DNA of 64,000 nucleotides from Streptomyces bauhiniae (lineage in GTDB: Bacteria > Actinomycetota > Actinomycetes > Streptomycetales > Streptomycetaceae), in assembly GCF_004784475.1 (NCBI RefSeq), contig NZ_SRRT01000008.1, positions 310,001 through 374,000 of the forward strand, read 5' to 3'. A program made the position numbers and the translations under genes. Position 1 is the first letter of the stretch. Every line of letters starts with the position of its first letter. The notes beneath the pieces were generated by a model. It saw only the letters and a program-made list of their open reading frames with translations, ran no database searches and was not told the DNA's origin. Below are positions 15,883 to 24,926 of this stretch, in pieces.

Positions 15883-16518
15883 TCAGGGGCGCAGGGCGCG
15901 CAGCAGGAGGTCGGCGAGGTGGTCGGCTACCTGCTGCGGGGTGAGCGGGCCCTTGGGGCGGTACCAGGTGGAGAGGTGGTGGACCGAGCCGAAGTGGTAG
16001 TCCACGACGAGGTCGGCCGGGGTGGCGGTGGAGAACACGCCCTCGCGCTGGCCCTCCTCGATGAGCGCGCGGAACCGTTCGTGGTAGCGGCGGCGTTCGG
16101 CGCGGACCTGCTTGTTCTTCTCCGGGCTGAGGTGGTGCATCGAGCGGAAGAAGATCATCGCGTCGTCGAGGTTGTCGATGGTGGTGACGACGACGTCGGC
16201 GGCCGCGTCCCGTACCCGCTTCTCCACCGGCTCGTCGGCGTCCGCGAAGGCGTCCAGGCGCTCCTGCTGGAGGCGGAGCACGCGCGCGTACACCTCGTGC
16301 AGGAGGTCGTCCTTGGAGCCGAAGTAGTGGTAGAGCGCGCCCTTGGTGACTCCGGCGGCCTCGACGATCTCCTGCACCGAGGTGCGGTCGTAGCCCTGGT
16401 CGGCGAAGAGGCGGGTCGCGGCGTCCAGCAGCCGCTGCGGGACGGGCGTGGCGTCTCCGTCCGTGGTCCTGGGCACTGCCGCCACCTGCCTTTCCGTCGG
16501 GTCGCCGACTGTCGTCAC
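15883..16518 (-). CDS. TetR-family repressor
   Basis: 211-aa regulator. HTH at about 24-70 with QEIVEAAGVTKGALYHYFGSKDDLL, a typical TetR_N sequence; the C-terminal ligand domain includes FFRSMHHLSPEKNKQVR. It lies 55 nt downstream of the SDR gene on the same strand and is likely co-transcribed with it. Operators at 17401 (before the SDR gene) and 13489 (before the acyl-CoA dehydrogenase operon) suggest it controls both; a CoA thioester is the probable effector. Start GTG 16518, no strong Shine-Dalgarno. Confidence 0.9.
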   Translation of the reverse strand: MTTVGDPTERQVAAVPRTTDGDATPVPQRLLDAATRLFADQGYDRTSVQEIVEAAGVTKGALYHYFGSKDDLLHEVYARVLRLQQERLDAFADADEPVEKRVRDAAADVVVTTIDNLDDAMIFFRSMHHLSPEKNKQVRAERRRYHERFRALIEEGQREGVFSTATPADLVVDYHFGSVHHLSTWYRPKGPLTPQQVADHLADLLLRALRP

Positions 16519-16573
16519 TCGCGCGGGAACGGTGTCCCGCCGGAGGATCTTCCCATCCCGCGCCGGGGCCGGG

Positions 16574-17344
16574 TCAGCGGGAGTCCTCCCAGGCGCGCTG
16601 GAGCCGGTTCATACCGCCCAGCCACTTGTCCGGGTGGGCCGCGCGGGCCTGGTAGTACTCGGCCACCTCGGGGTGCGGCAGGATCAGGAAGCGGTCCTCG
16701 GCCATGCCCGCGAAGAGGGCGTCGGCGACCTCGTCCGGTTCGATCGCGGTCGGCTGGAGCACCAGGTCGCCGGCGCTGCCGGTGGCGGCCAGCATGTCGG
16801 TGCGCACGCCCTGCGGGCAGATGGCGTGCACCTTGACGCCCCGGTGGCGGTAGGTGAGGGACAGCCACTCGGCGAAGGCCAGCGCGCCGTGCTTGGTGAC
16901 GCTGTAAGAGGGAGCGCCGATCATGGTGAGCAGTCCGGCGGCGGAGACGGTGGAGACGAACCGGCCGCCGCCGTTCTGAAGCCAGTCGGGCAGCAGGTCG
17001 TGGGCGGCGCGGACGTGGGCCATCACATTGACGTCCCAGGACACCGCCCAGGAGCGCTCGTCCAGCGGGCCGCCGGGGGTGCCGTCCTCGAAGGCGACGC
17101 CCGCGTTGGCGCAGTACACGTCGATGGTGCCGCCGAGCGCCGCGCGGGCCTCGGCGACGATGCCGGAGGCGTCGCCGGGTACGGCGGTGGCGCCGATCTC
17201 GTCGGCCACCGCCTTGGCCTTGTCGGCGTCGAGGTCGTTGACGACGACCCGGGCGCCCTCGGCGGCGAACCGGCGGGCGAGCGCGGCCCCGATTCCTCCG
17301 CCCGCCCCGGTGACGACGACTCCGGCGTCCTGCACGGCTTCCAC
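16574..17344 (-). CDS. Short-chain dehydrogenase/reductase
   Basis: 256-aa SDR. TGAGGGIG at 12-19, CANAG, and a Ser...Tyr-x3-Lys active site (SAAG...YSVTK) are intact. Dinucleotide preference is not obvious: VNDLD at the end of beta-2 favours NAD(H). Substrate unknown; the association with acyl-CoA genes and a shared operator suggests oxidation of a hydroxyacyl intermediate. GTG 17344 with GGAGG about 9 nt upstream. First gene of an SDR-tetR unit. Confidence 0.88.
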   Translation of the reverse strand: MEAVQDAGVVVTGAGGGIGAALARRFAAEGARVVVNDLDADKAKAVADEIGATAVPGDASGIVAEARAALGGTIDVYCANAGVAFEDGTPGGPLDERSWAVSWDVNVMAHVRAAHDLLPDWLQNGGGRFVSTVSAAGLLTMIGAPSYSVTKHGALAFAEWLSLTYRHRGVKVHAICPQGVRTDMLAATGSAGDLVLQPTAIEPDEVADALFAGMAEDRFLILPHPEVAEYYQARAAHPDKWLGGMNRLQRAWEDSR

Positions 17345-17400
17345 CAGCGGCCTCCTTCGAGCTGTGGCTGTGCGCGGCGGTCCCGCCGCCGCGGCGCCAG

Positions 17401-17416
17401 ACTAACCAGTCGGTAT
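17401..17416. promoter_or_regulatory. TetR-type operator, family A (degenerate copy)
   Basis: ACTAACCAGTCGGTAT: the right half CAGTCGGTAT matches the reverse complement of the 13489 site at 9 of 10 positions, the left half is weaker. Located 57 bp upstream of the SDR start, in the promoter region of the SDR-tetR unit. Confidence 0.5.
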
Positions 17417-17531
17417 GCCGGAGGGAAGGGGAATCCCCGACCGCCCCCCGGTCCGGCGCGTTCCCTGGCGGCCCGGCAGGCGCTAGCGTCCCCGTGGTCA
17501 TGACACCCGCCGCGCTCACGGAGGTCCCCGT

Positions 17532-18773
17532 ATGACGCTGTCCAGACGGAGCATGCTCGCCACCACCGCCACGGCCGCCGTCGGCGCCGGGGTCCCGGCC
17601 CCCGCCTCGGACGCCGGCGCCGGGCACCGGGTGCGCACCGGGTTCGAGCGGCTGGCCGCCGACGGCTACGCGCTGCTGGCCGGCCGGAAGGCCGGGATCG
17701 TCACCAACCCGACCGGGATCACCCGCGACGTCCGGCACATCGTGGACGTGATGCACGCCGACGACCGGGTGAGGCTGACCGCCGTCTTCGGCCCCGAGCA
17801 CGGCTTCCGGGGCACCGCCCAGGCGGGCGGCTCGGAGGGCCGGTACGACGACCCGGCGACCGGGCTGCCGGTGTACGACACGTATCTGAAGAGCGGCCAG
17901 GCGCTCGCCGACGTCTTCACCGCCTCCGGCGTGGACACGGTCGTCTTCGACATCCAGGACGCGGGCGCCCGCTTCTACACGTACATCTGGACGCTGTACG
18001 ACTGCATGGAGGCGGCGGCGCTCGCGGGCAAGCGGTTCGTGGTGCTGGACCGGCCGAATCCGGTGACCGGGCGGGCGGCTCTGGGGCCGGTGCTGCACGA
18101 GGAGTTCGCCACGTTCGTCGGCCGGCGGCCGATCGCGCAGGCGCACGGGATGACGGTGGCGGAGCTGGCCCGGCTGTTCAACGGGGAGTTCCTGGACAGG
18201 CCGGTGCCGCTGGAGACGGTGACCATGACCGGCTGGCGGCGCGGGATGTTCTTCGGCGACTGCGGGCTGCCCTGGGTGCCGCCGAGCCCCAACATGCCGA
18301 CCCCGGACACCGCCCTGGTGTACTCCGGGACCTGTCTGTTCGAGGGCACCAACCTCTCCGAGGGCCGGGGCACCACCCGCCCCTTCGAACTCCTCGGCGC
18401 GGAGGGCATCGACGGGCACTGGGCGGCGGAGGCGAACAAGGCGGGGCTGCCGGGGGTGCGGTTCCGGGAGGCGTACTTCGCGCCGACGTTCTCCAAGTTC
18501 CAGGGCAAGACGGTCGGCGGGGTGCAGCTCCATGTGCACGATCCGGCCGCCTTCGACCCGGTGCTCACCGGCGTGGCGCTGCTGGTCACCGCACGGCAGG
18601 TGTGGGACGGCTTCGCCTGGCGGTCGGACAACTGGATCGACAAGCTCACCGGTTCCGAGCAGGTGCGCACGATGATCGACGCCGGGGCCGGGGCGGACGA
18701 GGTGGCGGCCGCCTGGCACGGGGAGCTGGCGGCGTTCCGGCGGACGCGGGCGAAGTACCTGATGTACCGCTGA
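17532..18773 (+). CDS. Tat-exported exo-beta-N-acetylmuramidase, NamZ-like (DUF1343)
   Basis: 413-aa secreted enzyme of the DUF1343/NamZ (GH171) family, which releases MurNAc from the non-reducing end of peptidoglycan fragments in cell-wall recycling. N-terminal Tat-like signal SRRSMLATTATAA. The conserved FGPEHGFRG (Glu89, His90) and FDIQDAGARFYTYIWTL are present, as are VLDRPNP and PSPNMPT. Start ATG 17532 with GGAGG upstream. It stands alone between divergent SDR and convergent acylase genes. Confidence 0.9.
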   Translation: MTLSRRSMLATTATAAVGAGVPAPASDAGAGHRVRTGFERLAADGYALLAGRKAGIVTNPTGITRDVRHIVDVMHADDRVRLTAVFGPEHGFRGTAQAGGSEGRYDDPATGLPVYDTYLKSGQALADVFTASGVDTVVFDIQDAGARFYTYIWTLYDCMEAAALAGKRFVVLDRPNPVTGRAALGPVLHEEFATFVGRRPIAQAHGMTVAELARLFNGEFLDRPVPLETVTMTGWRRGMFFGDCGLPWVPPSPNMPTPDTALVYSGTCLFEGTNLSEGRGTTRPFELLGAEGIDGHWAAEANKAGLPGVRFREAYFAPTFSKFQGKTVGGVQLHVHDPAAFDPVLTGVALLVTARQVWDGFAWRSDNWIDKLTGSEQVRTMIDAGAGADEVAAAWHGELAAFRRTRAKYLMYR

Positions 18774-18806
18774 GCGTGGCGGCCCCCGGACGGGAGCCGC
18801 CGCTCA
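18771..18806. terminator. Probable bidirectional hairpin terminator
   Basis: TGAGC + GGCGGC pairs with GCCGCC + GCTCA, with a 2-nt bulge, beginning at the namZ-like stop codon. Lies between two convergent genes. Confidence 0.5.
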
Positions 18807-18813
18807 CGGGCCG

Positions 18814-21606
18814 TCAGCGGTGCGAGGTGTACTCCACGACCTGCTGGTAGGTCGGCCGGTTCTGCCAACTGATGGTGCCGTGCTTGATGCCGCCCAGGGT
18901 GCGCTGCTGGATCGAGTCGGCGCACCACTGGTCCCCGGCCGAGCACAGGTCGTCGCCCGGGTAGACCTGCGCGGCGGTGAGCCCGGCCGCCTGCTTCAGC
19001 GTGCCGAGCAGGGCGTCCCGGCAGGCGGCGAGGCTGCCGTCGCCGCAGTACTTGCGGGCCAGACCGCCCTGTACGGGCTCACCGAGCACCGCCCGTATGT
19101 CCTTGTCGACATAGCTCCACCAGCCGTACTGGAAGGAGCTTCCGGCGTGCGAGCCGGTCGGGCCGTGCCCCGCGGAGGGCGCCTCGTCCACGGGGAGGTT
19201 GGCGGTGAAGGCGCCGTACAGGTCACTGCCCAGGCCGGGTTCGAACTCGGCCTTCACCAGCAGGGGCCACCAGGCGTCCAGGATGCGGATCGCGTCGGCG
19301 TCGGCGTACTTCTTCGACCCCGCCGAGGTCTCGGTGCGCCTGGCACCCGCGGTCAGCCAGGTCTGGAGCTTGGTCGCGGCCGCCGCTGCCGTCGGGTCGC
19401 TCACCGGCGCGGAGTTGACGACCTTCAGCAGCCCCGGCAGCACGTCCTCGGCCCGCAGGTCGGCCAGGGCCGCGTCCGCCATCGCCTGGACCAGCTTGGT
19501 CCGGGTGACCCCGCCCTGCGCGACCAGCTTGCTCACCCGGTCGTCGAGGAGATCGCCCCGGTGCACCGAGCCCTCGCCCCAGGGCGCGGCGGTGTACGCC
19601 TCGGCCTGCTTGTTGTTCCAGGAGATGTAGTAGTCCTGGTCGATGGAGTTGGGGTGTTCGCTCGGCGGGGTGTAGTCGGCGGTGTTGGCGGCCGGGTCCC
19701 AGTTCCGCCACTCGTAGGCCGGCTGGGCCCACACCGGGAACTCGGCGTCGACACCGGCCGCGCGGACCGGGTTGTCGCCGCTGTTGTAGTACGCGGTGTG
19801 CGCGGAGTCGGCGTAGAACCAGTTGAAGGTGAAGTTGATGTGCTGGGCGGCCTTCTGGAAGTCCTCGGGGCCCTTCACATAGCCGGGGTCGTTGAGCATC
19901 TGGAAGCCGATGATGGAGTCGGCCTCGTGCAGGTAGGAGGAGCGCAGGGTGGTGTAGGCGACCTTCTTGCCGCCGACGGTCGCCCGGTACTGCACGGGTC
20001 CGTACTTGGTGCGCCACACGCGCATGGCGTACGAACCGGCGGCGGTGCCGTCGGCCACGGTGGGCTTCCAGGCGTTCTTCCGCTCGACCTGCTCCATCGC
20101 GGTGCAGGTGCCCCGGTAGAGGTAGTGGTGGTCGTCCTGGCACAGCTCGACGGCGTAGGTGTCGATGATGTCCTGGCCGGAGGTGGTGGCGCTCCAGGAG
20201 TAGTCCTGGCCGCGGCCGAGTTCGACGTACATGCTCAGGCCCGCGAAGGAGGCGCCGCGGGCGCTGATGCCGGGGCCCTGGATCTCCTGGAGCATCAGGA
20301 GCTGCGGGGCGAAGTAGCCGGTCTGCGGGCCGAAGACGGCGACCGGGTGGCCGCTCGCGGTGTGCTTGCCGCTGACCACGAGGGCGTTGGACATGCCGCG
20401 CCGGGCGGAGCTGAGCGTGTCCTTGGCGACGGCGGTGGAGGAGTTCTTGGCGCTCGCGCTGCCCGCGCTGCCGGTGCGGTCGTAGACCAGCGGCTCCTGG
20501 GTGACCGAGCCGGCGTCCGGCAGGGCCCGGCCCTGGGGGCTGTCGGGGCGGGTGGCGTAGGGGAAGCGCTGTCCGTCGTGGAGGGTGAGGACGGCCTCGG
20601 GGTCGTTCCGCTCGCGGAAGGACTCCCAGACGCGGGTGCCCTCTTCGACGCCGTACTTGGACTGGGCGGCGATCAGGGAGAGGGCGTTGTTCACCTCGCC
20701 GCCCCCGCCGGAGCCGAACAGGGTGCCGACGACCGAGGCGAGCGCCACCAGGTCGGTGACCTTGAAGTGGTCGATGGTGCCGGCGTTGGTGATGGAGTCC
20801 TTGTGGCCGGTGAGGACGTACTCGCCGGGGAAGTAACGGCCGCTGTCGGAGGCGTCGATGTAGGCGTTGATGCCGTCCAGGTAGGCGGTGACGTCGGCGA
20901 GGGCCTGCTGTCCGCGCTCGCCGTTACGGGCCACAGCGCCGTCGATCTGGGCCTGGAGGTCGGCCTCGGTGTAGGGCGCCTGGCGGTAGAACTCCTGCTC
21001 CAGGCCCTGGTTGGCGGGGGCACCGCCGGCGAAGCCGGTCAACTGGCCCCGGCCGACGTGCCGGAACACGTCCATCAGCCAGAGCCGGTCCTGTCCGGCC
21101 GCGTATCCGGCGCCGAACTCGGTGCCGTAGCGGGTGGTGCCGGTGATGTGGGGCACGCCGGTCTTCTTGTCCCGGACGATCGTGACGTCGGTGCGTCCGG
21201 CGGGCTTCTCGGTGGAGGCGATCTGGCCGGCGGGGACGCCGAAGGAGGCGTCGTTGAAAAAGTTGTTGATCTTCGCGTCGGTCAGGCCGGGGTGGCCGGT
21301 GGCGAGATTCGCGTAGGGGCCGAGCTGGTCCTCGGCGTGCGCCGGCTGGGTGCCGAAAGCCTGGTTGAGCAGGATCTGCGCCAGGGTGGCATTGCCGTTC
21401 TCACCCGGCGGAAGGATGTCCGAACACTGGCCGGAACAGTAGTCGTTCGCCGCGGTGGGAGCGCTGGTGGCGGCCGCCGCCTGACCGAGCGGTGAAAGAC
21501 AACCCGCGATCAGGACGCATATCGAGGCCGTCTTCAGGAACCCGGAGAGTGTGCGAGGAGTTCTGAGTCTGTCGGACAACACGTTACGTGGGGTGCGCCG
21601 TGGCAT
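18814..21606 (-). CDS. Secreted penicillin-acylase-family Ntn hydrolase
   Basis: 930-aa S45-family amidase. It has an N-terminal signal (hydrophobic TASICVLIAGCLSPLG, about 25-48). An alpha/spacer/beta precursor layout is expected, with the autocatalytic nucleophile Ser406 at the start of SNALVVSG. Known members hydrolyse penicillins, N-acyl-homoserine lactones or acyl-capped peptides; the substrate is not resolved. ATG 21606 has GGGAGGAGC upstream and replaces the longer reading from 21693. At 930 aa it is longer than classical penicillin G acylase (about 850) but normal for the actinobacterial branch. Confidence 0.92.
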   Translation of the reverse strand: MPRRTPRNVLSDRLRTPRTLSGFLKTASICVLIAGCLSPLGQAAAATSAPTAANDYCSGQCSDILPPGENGNATLAQILLNQAFGTQPAHAEDQLGPYANLATGHPGLTDAKINNFFNDASFGVPAGQIASTEKPAGRTDVTIVRDKKTGVPHITGTTRYGTEFGAGYAAGQDRLWLMDVFRHVGRGQLTGFAGGAPANQGLEQEFYRQAPYTEADLQAQIDGAVARNGERGQQALADVTAYLDGINAYIDASDSGRYFPGEYVLTGHKDSITNAGTIDHFKVTDLVALASVVGTLFGSGGGGEVNNALSLIAAQSKYGVEEGTRVWESFRERNDPEAVLTLHDGQRFPYATRPDSPQGRALPDAGSVTQEPLVYDRTGSAGSASAKNSSTAVAKDTLSSARRGMSNALVVSGKHTASGHPVAVFGPQTGYFAPQLLMLQEIQGPGISARGASFAGLSMYVELGRGQDYSWSATTSGQDIIDTYAVELCQDDHHYLYRGTCTAMEQVERKNAWKPTVADGTAAGSYAMRVWRTKYGPVQYRATVGGKKVAYTTLRSSYLHEADSIIGFQMLNDPGYVKGPEDFQKAAQHINFTFNWFYADSAHTAYYNSGDNPVRAAGVDAEFPVWAQPAYEWRNWDPAANTADYTPPSEHPNSIDQDYYISWNNKQAEAYTAAPWGEGSVHRGDLLDDRVSKLVAQGGVTRTKLVQAMADAALADLRAEDVLPGLLKVVNSAPVSDPTAAAAATKLQTWLTAGARRTETSAGSKKYADADAIRILDAWWPLLVKAEFEPGLGSDLYGAFTANLPVDEAPSAGHGPTGSHAGSSFQYGWWSYVDKDIRAVLGEPVQGGLARKYCGDGSLAACRDALLGTLKQAAGLTAAQVYPGDDLCSAGDQWCADSIQQRTLGGIKHGTISWQNRPTYQQVVEYTSHR

Positions 21607-21862
21607 GGCAGCTCCTCCCGACGGGGGTGGGCCGGACGTTACCGCCGGTATCCCCGCGAACGAAGGTGAACATGCGTCAAGTTCCGCGGCCACTCAGGCC
21701 GGTGCCCGGCGGTCAACACGGAACGCGTTATGGGAGGGCATCGGAAATCGGATGGAGCCGGATCGGCCCGCGACACGTCTATCCGGCGACGTCGCGCGAC
21801 AGCCGTACGGCGACGCCGAGGTGACCGAAGAGCGGACACAGGTGTGACGGAGGTGCAGGGCG

Positions 21863-22465
21863 ATGGCCGGATTCCGAAGTCTGGCGAGACAGGTGCGCGA
21901 TCCGCGATGCGATCTGGCGCTGCGGCGCTACTCACTACGCAAGTGCCTGGAGCGGTTCGCTCCTTACGGGCACCGGGCGACCTGGGACCATCTGTGCGGG
22001 CGGGCCGGTTTCGGCCCGGAGGACCGCTCCCCCGACCCGGCGCGGCTCGTGGCCGCACTGGTGGAGCTGGAGCAGGCGCGCGCGGTGTGGCTGACCTATG
22101 AGGCCGATTTCGCGGAACGCCGGAAGAAGGAGAAGCACGACGGCCTGCGCAGGCCGGGCAGTGTCGACGACTGGCACCGGATGACCTGGGGCGGCTTCGG
22201 TGTCGCCTGGTGCGACGACCCGCGGCTGCACCCCCGTGAGCCGCTGGCCGACGTACTGCACCGGCTCATCAGTGCCCTGGAGCGCCGGCCGGGCTCGGTG
22301 TGCCCGGTGTGCGACGGCGAGCGGCTGGTGTGGCGGCACGGCCTCGATCACGAGCCGTCGGCCGGGCCCGTGTGCGCCGACTGCGGCATCCTGGTGCCGC
22401 GCCCGGTGCTCACCGAGGGCGCGCTGGCCTCGGCCCGGCGGGAGCGGCTGCTGATGTCGGCCTGA
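21863..22465 (+). CDS. Zinc-ribbon protein of unknown function
   Basis: 200-aa basic soluble protein. The C-terminus holds a four-Cys zinc ribbon (CPVCDGERL...CADCGIL, about residues 152-180). The N-terminal 140 residues are helical and contain a conserved-looking DDWHRMTWGGFGVAWCDDP. I recognise no family. ATG 21863 follows a good GGAGG. It ends 14 nt before the BKACE-like gene and may be translated with it. Upstream, 256 nt separate it from the divergent acylase. Confidence 0.75.
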   Translation: MAGFRSLARQVRDPRCDLALRRYSLRKCLERFAPYGHRATWDHLCGRAGFGPEDRSPDPARLVAALVELEQARAVWLTYEADFAERRKKEKHDGLRRPGSVDDWHRMTWGGFGVAWCDDPRLHPREPLADVLHRLISALERRPGSVCPVCDGERLVWRHGLDHEPSAGPVCADCGILVPRPVLTEGALASARRERLLMSA

Positions 22466-22479
22466 CCGGGCACCATGGT

Positions 22480-23205
22480 GTGGTGCAGGTCTGTCTGAAC
22501 GGGAGCAGAGCGGCGGCGGACGGGGCGCAAGTCCCGCTGACGCCGGATGAGTTGGCGCGGTCGGCGGCGGAAGCGGTCGCCGCCGGGGCCACGGAGGTGC
22601 ATGTGCATCCCCGGACGCCGTGCGGGCGGGAGTCCCTGTCCGCACGCGTCGTCGGGCCCGTGGTGGAGGCGCTGCGCGAGCGGGCCGGGGTGCCGGTCGG
22701 GGTGACCACCGGCGCCTGGGCCGAGCCCGGTCCGGCCACGCGGCTGGAGCGGGTGCGCTCCTGGCCGGTGCTGCCCGACTTCGCCTCGGTCAACTGGCAC
22801 GAGCCGGGCGCCGAGGAGCTGGCCGGGCTCCTGCTGGCCCGGGGCGTCGGCGTGGAGGCGGGCATCTGGTCCGGCACGGAGGGCCCGGCGCGCTTCGCGG
22901 CCTCACCCCTGGGGCCGCGCGTCCTGCGGGTACTGGCGGAGGTGACGGACACCGACCCGGCGACCGCCGAGGCGTCCGCCCACGCCCTGCTGACCTCCCT
23001 CGGCCCGGCCCACGGCCGCCCCGTCCTGCTGCACGGCGAGGACGGCGGCGCGTGGCCGGTACTGCGACTGGCCGGCCGGCTGGGGCTGGCGACGCGCATC
23101 GGGCTGGAGGACACGCTGCTCCTGCCCGATGGCCAACGTGCGCTGTCCAACGCCCAGTTGGTGGCGGCGGGGCTGGTGGAGCACGGGGGTCAGCGGGACC
23201 AGTAG
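22480..23205 (+). CDS. BKACE-family beta-keto acid cleavage enzyme (DUF849)
   Basis: 241-aa TIM-barrel enzyme of the 3-keto-5-aminohexanoate cleavage family, which condenses a beta-keto acid with acetyl-CoA and splits it. The metal motif HVHPR (His-x-His, about residues 38-42), SVNWHEPG and IGLEDTLLLPDG are visible. It is shorter than typical members (270-310 aa), being an actinobacterial compact form. Start GTG 22480; an out-of-frame ATG lies at 22475. Overlaps the 3' end of the convergent gene by 16 bp. Confidence 0.82.
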   Translation: MVQVCLNGSRAAADGAQVPLTPDELARSAAEAVAAGATEVHVHPRTPCGRESLSARVVGPVVEALRERAGVPVGVTTGAWAEPGPATRLERVRSWPVLPDFASVNWHEPGAEELAGLLLARGVGVEAGIWSGTEGPARFAASPLGPRVLRVLAEVTDTDPATAEASAHALLTSLGPAHGRPVLLHGEDGGAWPVLRLAGRLGLATRIGLEDTLLLPDGQRALSNAQLVAAGLVEHGGQRDQ

Positions 23206-23873
23206 GGGTCGTTCCAGCGAGTGTCGTACGGCAGGGCGAGGAGGGCCGTGCGGTCGGCGAGGTCGGTCAGGCCGAGGGGGCGGAGGCGGGCGGGGGCGTG
23301 GGCGCCGAGCCAGGTCTGGAGTTCGGTGAGGGTGGCGGCAGGGGGTTCCCAGAGGAAGCCCGGCCGGCGGTCCAGCATCAGGTCGTCCAGCCACTGCTCC
23401 ACGCAGGTGGCGAGATGGGCGTCCGCCTCGGGGCCGGGTGACCAGTCGGCGAGTGGGCCGGTGACTTCGCCGAGGATCGCGCAGGCGGTCTCGAACAGGT
23501 CCGGGACCAGGTAGGGCGGCTCGGCGGTGATGAGCGTCGCCCGCCACCAGGCGCGTACGAACGTCTCGACCGCCCGTGCCTGCGGGCCGGGCCAGGACCG
23601 CCAGTCCGCCTGGCTGAGGCCGTGCGGCGCGTACCCGTCGTCCTTCAGGGTGCCGTCGGCCATGGCGTGTGCGCACTGGGGCAGCAGGCGGCGCATCGCG
23701 GCCTCGTGGTCGATGAAATGGTGCGCGCCCTTGTACAGGAAGCGGTTCAGCAGCTCAGGTGGCACAGGGGAGTTGGGGGTACGCAGGTGAGCGGAGTTCT
23801 CGGCCGGGCTCGCCTCGCCGTTGAAGACCACGTCGATCTCCGCGAGCGCGGCGGTGAGTTCAGGGGTGTGCAC
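23190..23873 (-). CDS. Conserved hypothetical protein
   Basis: 227-aa soluble acidic protein, Trp-rich (WRSWPGPQ, FVRAWWRATL, WNDPYWSR), with no recognised domain, signal or membrane helix. GTG 23873 overlaps the soxR 3' end by 14 bp, so it is translationally coupled to soxR. A SoxR-linked role is possible but unsupported by its sequence. Confidence 0.72.
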   Translation of the reverse strand: MHTPELTAALAEIDVVFNGEASPAENSAHLRTPNSPVPPELLNRFLYKGAHHFIDHEAAMRRLLPQCAHAMADGTLKDDGYAPHGLSQADWRSWPGPQARAVETFVRAWWRATLITAEPPYLVPDLFETACAILGEVTGPLADWSPGPEADAHLATCVEQWLDDLMLDRRPGFLWEPPAATLTELQTWLGAHAPARLRPLGLTDLADRTALLALPYDTRWNDPYWSR

Positions 23874-24336
23874 GCGGCCCCCGCTCCTCCCGCATCAGGC
23901 GGGACCCGGGGCCGCGCTCGCCGAACACGTCGTCCGGGTTGGACAGGACGCAGGTGGCCAGGGAGAGGCAGCCGCAGCCGATGCAGTCGGTGAGGTGGTC
24001 GCGCAGCCGGTTGAGCTGGTTGATCCGGTCGTCCAGCTCCGAGCGCCACGCCTCGGAGAGCCGGGCCCAGTCCGCGCGGGTCGGGGTGCGCTCCTCGGGC
24101 AGCTCGGCGAGGGCCTCGCGGATGGTGGCGAGCGGGATGCCGACCCGCTGGGCGGCGCGTACGAAGGCGACCCGGCGCAGGGTGTCGCGGGTGTAGCGGC
24201 GCTGGTTGCCGGAGGTGCGGCGGCTGCTGATCAGGCCCTTGGACTCGTAGAAGTGCAGGGCGGAGACGGCAGCGCCGCTGCGCGCGGACAACTGGCCTAC
24301 GGTCAGCTCGTGGATCTTCTCGGGAAGCTGGGGCAC
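23860..24336 (-). CDS. soxR: SoxR redox-sensing MerR-family regulator
   Basis: 158-aa [2Fe-2S] sensor. MerR HTH at about 12-80 (LSARSGAAVSALHFYESKGLI) then a dimerisation helix and the iron-sulfur motif CIGCGCLSLATC (Cys118, 121, 123, 129), diagnostic of SoxR. In Streptomyces SoxR responds to redox-active pigments rather than superoxide. Start GTG 24336. Divergent from the MaoC gene across 106 nt; the inverted repeat there (24402) resembles a TetR rather than a SoxR site. Confidence 0.95.
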   Translation of the reverse strand: MPQLPEKIHELTVGQLSARSGAAVSALHFYESKGLISSRRTSGNQRRYTRDTLRRVAFVRAAQRVGIPLATIREALAELPEERTPTRADWARLSEAWRSELDDRINQLNRLRDHLTDCIGCGCLSLATCVLSNPDDVFGERGPGSRLMREERGPRAHP

Positions 24337-24401
24337 CGTCCCGAGCCTACCGACCCACCGGGCCGGACGAGCCGTTGACAGGCGCCGCCCACCCCACCAT
24401 G

Positions 24402-24417
24402 CTAAGCAGTTGCTTAG
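24402..24417. promoter_or_regulatory. TetR-type operator, family C
   Basis: Perfect palindrome CTAAGCA-GT-TGCTTAG, 25 bp upstream of the MaoC dehydratase start. A related repeat lies before the tetR gene at 25598. Position overlapping the expected promoter suggests repression. Confidence 0.65.
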
Positions 24418-24442
24418 ACTTACGACGCGAGAGGCCGGGATC

Positions 24443-24904
24443 ATGGCAGAACCGAGGACCTTCCACTCCCCCGACGAGCTGAAGGCGGCCGTGGGCGAGC
24501 AGCTCGGCCACACCGACTGGCTGGAGGTCGACCAGAAGCGGATCGACCTGTTCGCGGAGGCCACCGGGGACCACCAGTGGATTCACGTGGACCCGGAGAA
24601 GGCGGCCCAGGGCCCCTTCGGCACCACCATCGCGCACGGCTACCTCACCCTCTCGCTGCTCCCCCTGTTCGGACCGCAGCTCATCGCGGTCGAGGGCGTG
24701 AAGATGGGCGTCAACTACGGCACCAACAAGGTCCGCTTCCCCGCCCCGGTGCCGGTCGGCTCCCGGCTGCGCTCCACGGCGGTGATCACGAACGTGGAGG
24801 ACGTACCGGGCGGGGTCCAGGTGTCGGTCGCCTTCACCGTGGAGCGCGAGGGCGGCGACAAGCCGGTGTGCGTGGCGGAGTCGGTGTCCCGCTACTACTT
24901 CTGA
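24443..24904 (+). CDS. MaoC-family (R)-hydratase
   Basis: 153-aa single-domain hot-dog enzyme. The hydratase-2 motif DLFAEATGDHQWIHVDPEKA (about residues 30-50) and IAHGYLTLSLLP carry the catalytic Asp/His pair. Likely hydrates enoyl-CoA in fatty acid or branched-acid catabolism. ATG 24443. Convergent, 22 nt from the tetR gene at 24927, with which it shares operator-like repeats. Confidence 0.92.
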   Translation: MAEPRTFHSPDELKAAVGEQLGHTDWLEVDQKRIDLFAEATGDHQWIHVDPEKAAQGPFGTTIAHGYLTLSLLPLFGPQLIAVEGVKMGVNYGTNKVRFPAPVPVGSRLRSTAVITNVEDVPGGVQVSVAFTVEREGGDKPVCVAESVSRYYF

Positions 24905-24926
24905 TCCCGGAGCGCGGGCGTCGGGG

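Noticed and set aside
18820..21495. Long open frame (891 aa) on the + strand
   Set aside because: Antisense to the penicillin acylase gene; the Gly/Val/Ala-rich translation is typical of GC-rich frame shadows.
24402..24417. SoxR binding site upstream of soxR
   Set aside because: SoxR boxes have a different CCTCAAGnnnnCTTGAGG-like pattern; this repeat matches the one near the tetR gene instead.
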